A stretch of DNA of 64,000 nt, taken from contig NC_050100.1 of NCBI RefSeq assembly GCF_902167145.1, positions 214,886,081-214,950,080 of the forward strand. The letters are read 5' to 3'. Below the pieces are notes generated by a model. The model did no database searches. It saw only the letters and a program-made list of their open reading frames with translations, and was not told the DNA's origin. The translations under genes were made by a program, and so were the position numbers. Of this stretch, positions 44,893 through 56,500 are shown piece after piece; the first letter of the stretch is position 1, and every line of letters begins with the position of its first letter. The stretch comes from Zea mays (Eukaryota > Streptophyta > Magnoliopsida > Poales > Poaceae).

Positions 44893-46130
44893 ACCAACTC
44901 CAAACCGACCAACCTGTGAGGCGGTGGACCAAACCTGACGCTATTGACCGCGACGACTATGACAAGATGCGTCATCACCAACCCACGTCTAGATATACGT
45001 GCGACATTCCAGAGGGACACTAGGAGGTCACCGTCAACATGACCATACGTCCCCACAAAAGGTCTTAGGCGTATCTCCACTGACATGTGGAGACAACCAA
45101 TCTCAGTCGTGTGGGGGGACCTCAGCCCCAGAGTCCCAACAACGACCCATAGATTAGGAAAGACGGGACAACGCGCCATGTCGAGCGTATGCCTATGTAT
45201 GCGGGCTGGTGACGTGGGGCTTACGACGATAGGCGAAGCCGCACCACACACGATCGCATCATGAGGCTGACCCACAGCCGCGCGCTACTACGAAGACATC
45301 AGCGGTGGAATCGCTACATGGATTTGTATGGCGGATAGGAAGGTTGACACGCCATACCGGGAGTACGACTACACACGTCCATACAGACGACGTCGAGAAC
45401 ACTACCTCAACCCGGGGCAACAAATCGTGCTCTTACTAGTAGGAACCAAGCCTCCTATGTAAGGCCCCGCCCTTGAACTATAAAAGGGCAGACCTCCCTT
45501 TCTTCTTGAGACACGCGTAGGGCTGGGCATTCCGTCTATTAGTGTAATTCGGTTCGGTCTATTCGGGTTTTTGAAATTTCGGGTTATGAAAAATGAGAAC
45601 CGAAATTTTCAAAATAATTTTAGGAACCAAACCCGAATAGACCCACAATTTCAATTCAGTCTATTCGGTGCACCGAATAGACTCAAATAGTAGAGAGACT
45701 ATTATCTTTTGTTAAAATATATACAATTAATATTTAATTGAAAGTACTATTATTACAACAAGTGACTATAAAAATAGCATGCTGAGATATATATACTATC
45801 GTTAAGATGATATCATATTTTTTAGCTAATAAATTCATAAATCATATAATAATATCATCATATATTAAGAGCTTTTTTATATTTCAGATTATTCGGTCTA
45901 TTCGGGCTTTAAAGATTAGGAACCGAACCCGAACTCATACCCCAAAATATAGCACATATAGGAACCGAACCCGAACACCCGAATAGACCGGGTTTTGGTT
46001 TTAAAATGCCCACCCCTAGACACACGCACAAGCTGTAACACTGTTTTCAGACAATACTATGATCAGCACTAAACTGGACTAGAACGCAACCTTGAACCAG
46101 TATACCCCATCGTCTCACATCCTTCTCTTT
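44893..46130 (+). repeat. LTR-like fragment hosting the Sirevirus insertion and a hAT MITE
   Basis: The sequence right of the Sirevirus is GC-rich and ends with a promoter-like block: a TATAAAA box at 45479-45485 in the context CTATAAAAGGGCAGACCTCC, then CACACGCACAAGCTGTAACAC. This layout resembles the U3-R-U5 of a grass Gypsy LTR. No partner LTR or protein-coding part is visible. It could be a solo LTR, or part of the outer element's lost 3' LTR. The right end is uncertain. Confidence 0.4.
45518..46018. mobile_element. hAT-type MITE, 501 bp
   Basis: The left end TAGGGCTGGGCATT and the inverted right end TAGGGGTGGGCATT form terminal inverted repeats of at least 14 bp with one mismatch. Flanking 8-bp duplications are GACACGCG (45510-45517) and GACACACG (46019-46026), one mismatch. 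Eight-bp duplications and TAGGG-type ends are typical of hAT elements. The interior has an AT-rich core and repeated CGGTCTATTCGG motifs near both ends, and no coding sequence. Confidence 0.85.
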
Positions 46131-47423
46131 GAATCACGGCGATTCATCATTTGAAGTGATCCATGCTAGGATTCACCACCGAACACAAATTCTAAGAATC
46201 GGTCCCATTGTCATCTCTAGCCCAACCCACAAGTTGAAGTGCCCACGTTGTGGGCCCCGCCAACTAGCCTATCTGCCGCCGTATTGCACGGTCCGCTGGC
46301 GAAGGATATGTTTTCACATGGGGAGTGGGGTCCAAGCGCCGCATAGTTTTTGTGTCCCACATGACAGTTACTACGGGGTGGACTTGGTGGCTCTGGCGTG
46401 TGAGAAGGGATGGGCCGATGGGACTATGATAAATGCACACTGTCCACTACTACTAGCAGTGCATGGCAAGTGGCCCGCCAGATCAGCGTGTGAGTGGGAG
46501 CAGCATAAAGTTACCAAATGGGGTCCACGCGGTAGTGTGCAAGTCTCAATGGTGCGTGGGGCCCGCCGCCCGCGGAGTGGTGCTCAACCGAGTATCGGAC
46601 GTTCCTCGTCCCGTCGTCTGACGGCCGCCGCCACCACTTGCCGTGTGGTTCGGCCGTTCGGGCCCAGTGTCATGGGATATTAGGCTGACGTGGGTGAACA
46701 AGGTGACCGACTGACCGTGATCCGCGTCCACGCAAGCTAGAGGCGGTGGGGTGTGTGGAAGGGCGCTTTCTTTCGTTCTTTCTGCTAATCACTTTCTGTT
46801 AGGCAAGCAGAACGGTCATATCACCATCCGGCGCAAAAATACTCTAGCCCTCATGACATGCGGGTCCCTAATTCTGTGTCCCCACATGTCACTCTTACGG
46901 AAACGCTAAACCCGGAAATCTGTGACCAACGGGAACGCATGGTCCATGCCTATCCTGTGGTCTACAAGACATGCGCACGCCTTTTCTAATTAATTACACA
47001 CACTGTAGCAGACGTAATTTGGCAGCTAAACTAAGCTTCATTTGGTAATTAACCGCAAGCCGCCCCCAATTCGTTCCCTTTCGGGTAAAACCCTCGAATT
47101 CTCTTCGCCTAATCCTCCCTCCCCTGGTCGAGTCATCGCCGCGGGGACGGCGACGGGGACGGACGAGGCGCGAGCTAAGCCGGCATGAGTAGGTTACTAG
47201 TCGCTTGCGATTAGCGATAACGACTAAACTAATGCGGTTTCGGCCACTCGGGGACGAGTCACAGCTTGTTCGCTGCGGTTTGCTGCGGCTGCAATCCGGC
47301 TGCGGCTGCGGCTTCTACAGTATTTTTCTCTCTATAGATTGCAGCTGCAGCAGTCCAAACAGCTGCACCAGTGTCGGCGAGGGCTATTCAGAGACCCTCC
47401 TCCGCCTCAGCGTCTCAGTGGCC
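46131..47423 (+). other. Upstream region of the kinase gene
   Basis: This 1.3-kb region has no clear protein-coding gene; a 184-codon open frame at 46129-46683 shows no recognisable domain and a base composition like its surroundings. It probably contains the promoter and 5' UTR of the kinase gene. A pyrimidine-rich block (CCTAATCCTCCCTCCCCTGG near 47110) may be close to the transcription start. No convincing TATA box was identified. Confidence 0.4.
47269..47371. repeat. Possible short inverted-repeat element in the 5' UTR region
   Basis: CAGCTTGTTCGCTG on the left and CAGCTGTTTGGACTG on the opposite strand of the right end, together with the CTGCAAT blocks inside, form an imperfect inverted repeat about 100 bp long. 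It resembles small MITEs but no target duplication is clear. Confidence 0.3.
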
Positions 47424-47459
47424 ATGTCGGATCCACCCACCCACCACCAACGCCACTAG
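47424..47459 (+). CDS. Upstream ORF in the 5' leader of the kinase gene
   Basis: An ATG at 47424 opens an 11-codon frame (MSDPPTHHQRH) ending with TAG at 47457-47459, 51 bp before the main ATG at 47511. It is present only if the transcript starts upstream. It could lower translation of the main ORF. Nothing else supports translation of this peptide. Confidence 0.35.
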   Translation: MSDPPTHHQRH

Positions 47460-47510
47460 TAGCAGCCGAGGAGATAGCTGCGACGGCGACTCGGTTTCGG
47501 CGGCGGCGGC

Positions 47511-50500
47511 ATGAAGAACTTCCTCAGGAAGCTCCATATCGGCGAGGGCTCGAGCGACGGAGCCTCAACGCCCCCGCCCCCGCCCTCTCGCAAAGGCGGT
47601 ACCGGTACCGGTGGCGGTGTTGGTGGGGTTCATCATCATCAACCGCACCACGATCAAAGGCATCAGACCTCGGCGGTATCCAGTTGGCTCGATTCGGTGC
47701 CTACCAGGCCTCCGCCGCCGATTCCTGTCGAAGCGGAGGTGCCGACTTCGTCGTCGTCGGCGTCGTCGCTCGGGGTTGGGGCACAGGATAGGAAAGCGAG
47801 GCAGTCCGGGGGAGTCGAGAGGCGGCGGTCCCAGCAGGAGGAGAGGGAGCGGAGGCGGTCGCAAGAGGAAGTGACGTTGAGGGAGCGGAGGCGGTCGCAA
47901 GAGGAAGAGACGTTGAGGGAGCTGAGGCGGTCGCGGGAGGAGGAGATGGAGCAGGAGCGGAGGCGGTCTCAAGAACAGGACGAGGTGGAGGAGAGGGTGA
48001 TAAGAGAGTCGTCAGAAGCGGAGGAGAGGAAGCGGGAGAGGGAGAAGGAGGAAGACGACCTGGAGGCGTACCAGATTCAGCTGGTGCTAGAGATGAGCGC
48101 GCGGGACAATCCGGAGGAGATGGAGATGGAGGTCGCCAAGCAGCTTAGTCTGGGCTTCTGCCCTCCACAGAGATCCCCTGCGGAGGTCCTCGCGGTCCGA
48201 TACCGGGTCAGTTTCTAATTCAGCACTACTTAGCATGTTCAGTTTCATCTTCCAATCACATTGCATGACCTATTTTCAATTCAACGCATTTGTTTTTCGA
48301 CTTTAGACAAAACTAGAAAAAGGAGGCGCCCTTCGCTGCGCCCTACCTCCATTAGTCAAATACATTAACAAACTTCATTTAGTGTGATTCAAAGTAGACA
48401 GTGCACACTAAAAAATAGACTGGTTCGGTATAAACCAATAGCAAAGCTCTTTTAAAAAATTCAGAGTACAACGCAAAAGAATGCTCAATTATACCATTAA
48501 AAATTCAAGTATGTAGACACAAAACAGCTGACAACTAAGACAAGCATAGTAATTTTAAAGCTGAAGCTAATTTTTATTCTTGCAACACAACTTGGAGAAA
48601 TGTATAATGATAATTGTTGCAGCAAGATGTTGTGATACTTTCAAGTCAAATATGACTTGGTACATTTTAGTCAAAGAAGCAGGAACAGGGACCTATCTGT
48701 GTTAGGGAAGAAGTTAAAAGCACGATCACTCTCCATCTGCCAGGCTTTGCTGGATATCAAGCTTTTGCAGTTCTGCACAAGAAATGTATACAGTTATCAG
48801 AGTAGCAAAATGAAAATACAACTATACATTATGCATACAAATGCTAATTTATAGTGAGAAAAGCGAGAAAGAAAACGGCGACATGTTTATGATACTGTAG
48901 AACAGAATCCCTAACGACTATTAATTAATCCATATGTCAATACCGATTATTAGGCTCAAAGTAACTCCTTTATCTTTTTTTACAACATTGCACCCCTCGG
49001 ATGCCTTTGTCTCGCCATCTGCTCTTCCATTTTGTTCATCTAGTCAAAAAGCCAGAATATACCTTTCCACAACAGGTACAGACCAACAACAACGATTATG
49101 GATAGCAAAATAATCAGTAGCGCTCTCAGAGCATAAGTCTTCACTTCATGCAAAATATAGATATTTGGCTGTAACCTCGTTTGAGGCCAAGGCCAGACTT
49201 TGTTTCCATTATGAAAAAATTGCAAAATATAGATATGTTATAAGGAGCACGATTTTCAATGAAAGCAGCACATGTGTGTAGATTACAAACCTGAAACTTT
49301 GACATTTTAACTTCTTGCCCACGGTCAAGCTGCTTCCTGTGTTTGGGCACATTTACGACTTTCACAGAAGGGACCTGATTATTTGAAGGCAACGGAAATG
49401 AGCATAAATGCACCAATATAGTTTGATGATTACAACGTTTGCAAAGAACAATACAACATATATTTTTTGTATTGAAAAAACCCATGTCGTCCTATTTATA
49501 CGTTAGTCTAATGCAAATATTTATCCTCTATGAGGAAACAACCGGACAATATGGGTCCACCATTCTAAATAGCACCTGTCACAAAGGCTGTAAAAATTAT
49601 GTGTCAAATTTCTCTCCCACACATGATCACAATATGCTACAAATAGCTAAAATGCAAGCAATAATAAACGCTATAGTGGAAGCAATAGAAAAATAGGACG
49701 CAAGGGCAAGCTTGTGCAGAGAAAAAGAAATAAAGCACATGGGGTTTCTCAAAGAGTAGAAGCCGTACTTTGAATCGCTGGCTGCTCAGTCACCCCTTCT
49801 TGGTTGCCTGCTGGCCTTCTTATCAACTTTTGTAATACAGAAAGACATTTCAATGGCCTTGATTGCCGGTGTGCCAGTCGATTGAGGCTTCGATAAATGA
49901 AAACTACAAAATCTCCAATAATTAGAATCAGACAACTTGTCATGCTTCATAAATGTTGTTCTGGTTCTCTCTTTTTCTTCCAAAGGGACTGTTCTGGTTC
50001 TCCTGTGCCCAACCATGACCGTTCCTAGAATTGGTACAAGCAAACATATTCAACAATAAAAATGAATTTAGAAAAGCGAAATTAGGGTGTTGGATTGGAA
50101 TTTTGGGTTCCTTAATCTAATTAGCACACTAAATTAGTATCGTTTTACTACCTGCGTCCTTCCTAATCTACACAAAATCAATAGGTCTGATAATCTGCAG
50201 CACAAAGTTTTTACACCTAAAAACTAATACTTCAGAAATTCAAAGGATGACCGATATCCTTATTGCATTGAACACAATAAAGCATTGTGAGGAATGAAGC
50301 TGTAACACACATGAAAATTTAGTGTGCAGCAAGCCAGGAGTAAACTAATATAAATGACACATCATTTTGAGAAGAGGACCAACATCACTTGATAAAACTT
50401 CATTTGGAGAGGACTGCACACTGCCTTCTTTAAGGAACTTCAAGGAGGTTTGGTTTGTATCATTAATTCATTATGCTCTCCAACAACTTCCCTGAAGGCA

Positions 50501-53500
50501 AATGCCACAGATACATGAGAGCTTATAAGATAACTAAATAAATCTTTGTTTCTGCTCTAGGAATTTATTTGCAGTTATGCATATAAGTATATAACCTATT
50601 TATATGGTGCAAAGCAGGAAAACTGATGAGTCAGGATCAATAAACATAGCATAACATATACCTAAGAGAATGGATACCCGTATATGTATGAGCCTCGTCA
50701 GATGACAGTTGTGCTTTCAATATAGAGTATAACACTATAACCTGCTGTTTAGCATTCTCAACATGTGCTTCAATCCACTGTCTTTCACTTGTTGTAAATC
50801 TGTCATCAAAATATAATGTTTCAGAATAAATTCAAGAATGGTGAGAAAGTTGCAAAGCTGGTAAAACACATTGTTAGGTGTCTAAGAGGTAAACACAACA
50901 AACAGAACGTGGTCCCAAATTTTACAAAACAAATAACCCAACGAATCAATAACAATGAAAGGTCACAACATAAAACTTGGGTATTGGAAACATGCAGCTA
51001 TATCAAAATGCTAATTGCAAGCAGAAATAGGGTGCACACCTATTTTTTTATTTACGAATCATAATGAGGCCTTGGTCCTCACAATTCACCTTAGATAATT
51101 AGGAGGCTACCCATTACAGAAGTTGGCCATCCTCATGACCCTAAAGTTTAAGACAATACTTTGCTTCAACTTCAAGGCTTACAATGATCTATCTTGGGAT
51201 AACTTGAAATTAGGCCAAAACTCCTCTGATGGTGGTCCACAAAGCTTAAAAATCTGGTGCAACTGTTCCACCTGTATAAGTGAACACAAAACAACAAACC
51301 ATCGTAAATTCATATTGATGCTAAAAAAATAAAAAAACTACAAAGATGTATGGCAAATAAATTTACAATTTATCATGAAGAAAAAGAGGTACAGGCGTAC
51401 AGCATGTTCAACTTCACCCTAGTTTAGATACTCGATAACAAAAGCTAATTACATGTGGATCATCCACATCCTCAGTATGCAAAGCATATGTAAACAAATA
51501 AGTATAGGTTTGTATGTGCCATTAAAAAGGGCACATCAGAAAGCTTGCATAGACTCTTGTGCCTGGGAACAACAAGGAGTCTAGAGACGGAACTGTGGTG
51601 GACCATGTTTAGAGCGTCGAAAGCTGCTAATCCTGGAATCGAGTTTGGGGGCATGGTTGGGGTATGAGTTGGGCAGAGAAGAGGCTCGACTAGAAACGAA
51701 GCAAGCGAGAGGCTGATGGCTTTCGATGCAGATGCAGAGGTAAGGCTGAGGAGGCGTCGAGCTGCTAGGCACGCGACTGTTGACAACATGGTGACGTGGC
51801 CGGATGGGGAGGCGACTGGATGGGCACCTCGGTGGCGATTAGGGGGAGGCAGAAGGTGTGGTGGCTGCGGTCGTAGGGGAGCAGGTCGCCGGAGCCACAG
51901 GTGTCACAGAGGAGCAGGTCGCCAACACCGACGACCTAGACGTCTCTAAGCGCGTGGTCGGCGGCGAAGGGGGCGGTGGTGGAAGGCCGTCCCCCACGGC
52001 GAGGCGGGCTGGTGGAGCGAGTCGAGCATGAGCGACGAGCGCGAGGTGAGGAGACAGGGACGATGTGGGAGGGATGGGAGCTGGACACGGCGTGGGGTTA
52101 TGGGAGCCGGACACGGCGATATCTCAAAGCTCAGTTTGAGGATGAGTTCGCATCCGGACCTTTACACGTGTCACCATAGTCGGAGCGCCGTACCCGTGAA
52201 GCACAGGGAGGGCTTCAAAACGGGTGAGGTTTTAATAACCTTGATTTCAGCTGCATGGATTCTTTCATGTAGTTCCCACTTCATAAGCGTCCACCTATCT
52301 TTCCAATTTTGGCGTACACTTAAACACTACAGGATCACGCTCATTAGTCATTGCATATGTAGCTTCGGGCAACAACTAATATGCAATTAGGTCTTATGTG
52401 CAAGCGAGGTTTCTGGTTCGTTAGATTATGATCCAACCATGTATCACATTTAACACTTAAATAATTAAACCCTTCCACCACCGGCTCGTGTAGATTTATA
52501 GAAAACCCCCTAACAAACCACGATCATGTCTACGGTTAGATCATGATCTAACGGATCAAGAGCCTCGCTTGTACGCTTGTACATAAGGTCTGATTGCATG
52601 AGTTTGCCGTGGCTTCGAGTGTGCTACAGCATACCCATTATTCTATCAGTGGCTACAGGGATTCTTTCACCTATGATGACTGATCAATCTTCATCTGGAT
52701 TATAGTGATCTGATATTCTGGGTGGCACTGATGTTTTGTGAAACCGACTCATGTCCCCTACTTAATTTTTGACTCATCGTATATCTGACATGTCTGGTGC
52801 CTCATGATATGATGTATTTGTTTGTTCATCATTGACAGAATTTCAATGCCCTTGGCTATGACGACAAAATATTGGATGGATTTTATGATCTGTTTTATGT
52901 TGGAAATGGGCCAGCAGCAGTTACTATGCCCTCTTTTGCTGAGCTACGAGTCCAGCCATTTTCACATAAAGTCGATTGGGAAGCTGTGTTGGTCCACAGA
53001 GGTGAAGACCCTGAGCTTATGAAACTTCAGCAGGAGGCCTTAATCATGAATCATGAACTTCATTCGAGAACTTCAGAATCTGTGGGCAATGCTTTGGTTA
53101 AGGGACTTGCAAATCTAGTTGCTAGACACATGGGTGGAGTGTTTGATCCTGAGCGCATGTCAGCGAAATACCAGAATATGCTTAGCTACTTAAGAAGTGA
53201 TATTGGAAGTGTAATTGTGCCACTTGGCCAGCTAAAAATTGGTCTAGCTCGTCATCGTGCACTGCTGTTTAAGGTTAGTAACTTTATAGACATGTTTAGG
53301 CTGAGCTAACCTCCGATCTTGTAATTCTTGCACCAGCTGTGAACTTTATTACCATCAGAGTTTGTCAACAATGAACATTGAGAATCATATTCTGTAATGT
53401 GTTGCATGTTGTCCTAAATTTCAAATTGAATATGTAGTTCTCTACATACCAGATTTTCATGCTGTTCTATAAACTCCCTGAACACATGATACAACAACTG

Positions 53501-56500
53501 TCAATGACGTCTGTTGAAATGACAATCAGAAGTATGCTAACAGTTAATTCTCATCATGCTTGGATGTAGGTTTTGGCTGATGGCCTTGATGTACCTTGCC
53601 GTCTCCTGAAAGGAAAGCGATACACTGGATCAGATGATGGAGCTTTGAACATTGTGAAATTTAAAGACGGAAGGTATTGCACCCTTTGCATATTTTTTCT
53701 CGAAAGCATAGAGAGCTACACAACATATATATTAAGAAGTTTTAGGTCCAAATTAGACCAATACAAAAGTCTATGGCCAACCAGCTTATGGCGGCCAAAA
53801 ACGACAATACATAAAAACATCCAACATCATAGCGAATGCAGCTAACTACGGCTGGAGGCTGGAGAGCAGTAAGGAGGGAGAGATCCCCAGCTCCAGCCAA
53901 AGTCCACATCTTTAGCTCCTGATTAAACCGGGAGATAGCAGCACCCATATATGGAGGAAAACTGTCAAAGGCACATCTATTACTATGCTTCCACAACGTC
54001 CAAGCTCCAAGGATTAGCAAGGAGTTGATCCCCTTCTGCGCAATCCCAGAAACCTGCTTAGAAACCCACTCCCACCATACAATAAACCTCCGATTTTGAG
54101 GCTGTGGAGACATGCTCTGAAGATTGACTTTACTGAGGATATGGAACCAAAATTCTCTGGCAAAGACACAACTAACCAGCAGGTGATCAATCGTTTCTTG
54201 TTGTTGATCACAAAGTGGACATCTAATGGGATGAACCAGCCCCCTTTTGCTTAATTGGTCAGTTGTCCAACACTTATAAAGACAGAAAGCCAAATGAAGA
54301 ATTTACACTTTGGGGTGTTTGGAAGCAAAGTATTTTTGGAGTTTTGAGGTAAAACCATGATATTGGAGAATACCATAGTATTTTTTCAAGAGTGTTTGGC
54401 TACATTGTAAAAAACTCTGTTTTGAATACCATTGTTTTGTAGATACCATGGTATGTTTGAAGTATTTGAAACTCCACTCCAACCCAAAGTTTTTGTCTAT
54501 GACTAGCCTTGCACATGTATACTAAATACCATGGTTTGAGATACTTTGTCTCCAAACACATATTGCTAAGAGTGCTGTAAAAAATACTACGGTTGTGACA
54601 TGACATCTTAAAACCGTAGTATTCCAAAACCATGGTTTTGAAATACTTTGCTTTCAAACACGCCCTTAGCCGGAGCCCAGATTTGCAAATTTGGTTAGCA
54701 GACTCAAAGTGGACAGACCCAATGAAGAGTGCCTCGTACTGTCCATTGGCAGCTAGCATAAAAACATGCCTATCTTCAATTTGCTCATGCAGCTCCACTT
54801 CCAATAATAGGTTCCATACTTCTAGAAACTCCACTAAAACCCCAACCGACAGAGCACAGTTGTATCAGCAACCCCACTTCCCTCATTGATGGCCTTGAGA
54901 ACTGTTCTAGACTTGACAGCTCTTTTAGACACTGCAGCAAGGATGGAACAGTAGAGGAGAGAGGGGATGGCACTAGAAGGGGACACAGACAGTCCTAGGT
55001 GCTGGTCTTGCACCTAGGGCAGTGCCTTGTTCCATTTGGTCTTGTCCCGCCTGTCCTTATTGGAATTGGACAACACGGCACACTTTTGTTCTGTGTAGAC
55101 ATCAAACTTGTTTCATTCTAATGCTGTCACTAAGAAATGAATTGTAAATTAAATATAATAACCACCTATACTTGCATGTTTTGCAGGGAATTTATTGTTG
55201 ATCTTGTGTCTGATCCTGGTACACTTATTCCTTCAGATGTTTCTGTTTTGTCCACAGAATTAGACAGGAATTTCGTCTCTGATAATCAACACTTTGGCCA
55301 AGATGATAATACCAATCTGTTGGGATCTTCTCTTAGCGGTGTATCGAGCTCAGCGTATGGTTCTTTTGAGTATGAGTTACTTGACCGAAGATCCACTTCA
55401 AGCAATGTTGGTCCTTCTGATACTGATGGACCTACAACTAATCTGACAAGCAATCAACAAAATATGTCCTCAAATTCATTCGATAAACTATCAGTTAGCA
55501 CATTCACAAGTGAAAATAGGCCTGTCAGTAAAGAATCTACAAATCCAGATTACATTATTGTTGGAAAAAACAAAGAAAAATATACTGCGGCCGTTGATTC
55601 TTCATCATCTTCACCCTCTACACCAGATATGGGCAGCGCTCCAGCTGTCCGGAGAATGAAAGTGAAGGACATTTCAGAGTACATGATTAATGCTGCCAAG
55701 GAAAATCCACAATTAGTTCAGAAAATCCATGAGGTTTTACTTGAAAATGGTGTTATGGCACCACCTGACCTGTTTTCAGAAGATTCAATGGAAGAACCAA
55801 AGGACCTCATCGTGTATGACACCACCCTGTTTCAAAGCAAGGATGAAATGAAAAGGAGGATGAATGAGCTTGGGTCAAGGGAATACACAGATCGTGGTCA
55901 TGATCCATTGTTGCCTCATCATCCTGGACATGAACTCCAACCAAAAGTGGCTCCTCACCGAGCACCTCTGGAGTCACTTAAGCCTGTTGAGGGTTTGGGC
56001 ATTTACCACCCACATGATATCAGAGATATAGCATCTCCGTTTGTTTCTCAGTACGAACCTTCTGCACCTCCTCAGGAAGCTTCATCCCAACTTACAAAGC
56101 AATTGCCTGTCACAGCTGCTGCTGTTGCAACTGCTGCAGTGGTGGCATCCTCTATGGTTGCTGCAGCCGCTTTATCTACCAATGACGTAAACTTTGACGT
56201 GCCTGTTGCTGCTGCAGCCACTGTCACTGCAGCTGCAGTTGTTGCCACAACTGCTGCTGTTAGCAAGCAATATGAGCACTCGGATCCTGGCAATCAGCTG
56301 TTTAGCGTACCAAGTACTTCTCAAGGAAATAAATCAGTTGAGAAAGCTGGAGGTGACCTTTGGGACAAACACCATGTTGAAACTGATCATGGCCAAGATA
56401 ATTGTCTGGACCAAGAAGTTCCTCAGGAAGCCGAACGAACCTCTGATAAATCAAATAAATCAAGTGGGACAGAGGATGTGAAATCTGATCTTGCTTTGGA

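Larger units (their letters stand above)
48313..52244 (-). mobile_element. Probable Helitron carrying gene fragments, in intron 1 of the kinase gene
   Basis: On the - strand the left boundary is a Helitron-like 3' end: a GC-rich hairpin (48323-48351, arms GGAGG..GCGC and GCGCCTCC) followed by TTTTTCTAG at 48313, with T next to it. The right boundary is A|TCAAGGTTATTAAAAC (52244), fitting 5'-TC after an A. There are no terminal inverted repeats or target duplications, as expected for insertion between A and T. Inside are several - strand exon-like pieces with GT/AG borders. The hairpin and CTAG are clear; the 5' end is the weaker call. Confidence 0.55.

Noticed and set aside
44802..45275. 157-codon - strand open frame across the Sirevirus LTR edge
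   Set aside because: It spans a TE boundary, has no domain and is best explained by chance in GC-rich LTR-like sequence.
46129..46683. 184-codon open frame upstream of the kinase gene
   Set aside because: No domain, no plausible splice partners, and composition like the surrounding upstream sequence; more likely chance.
48207..48360. Extended exon 1 reading to the stop after VSF
   Set aside because: The GT donor at 48207 joins in phase to the [10 protein letters not shown] exon at 52839, which is conserved in EDR1-type kinases; the extension is unspliced intron.
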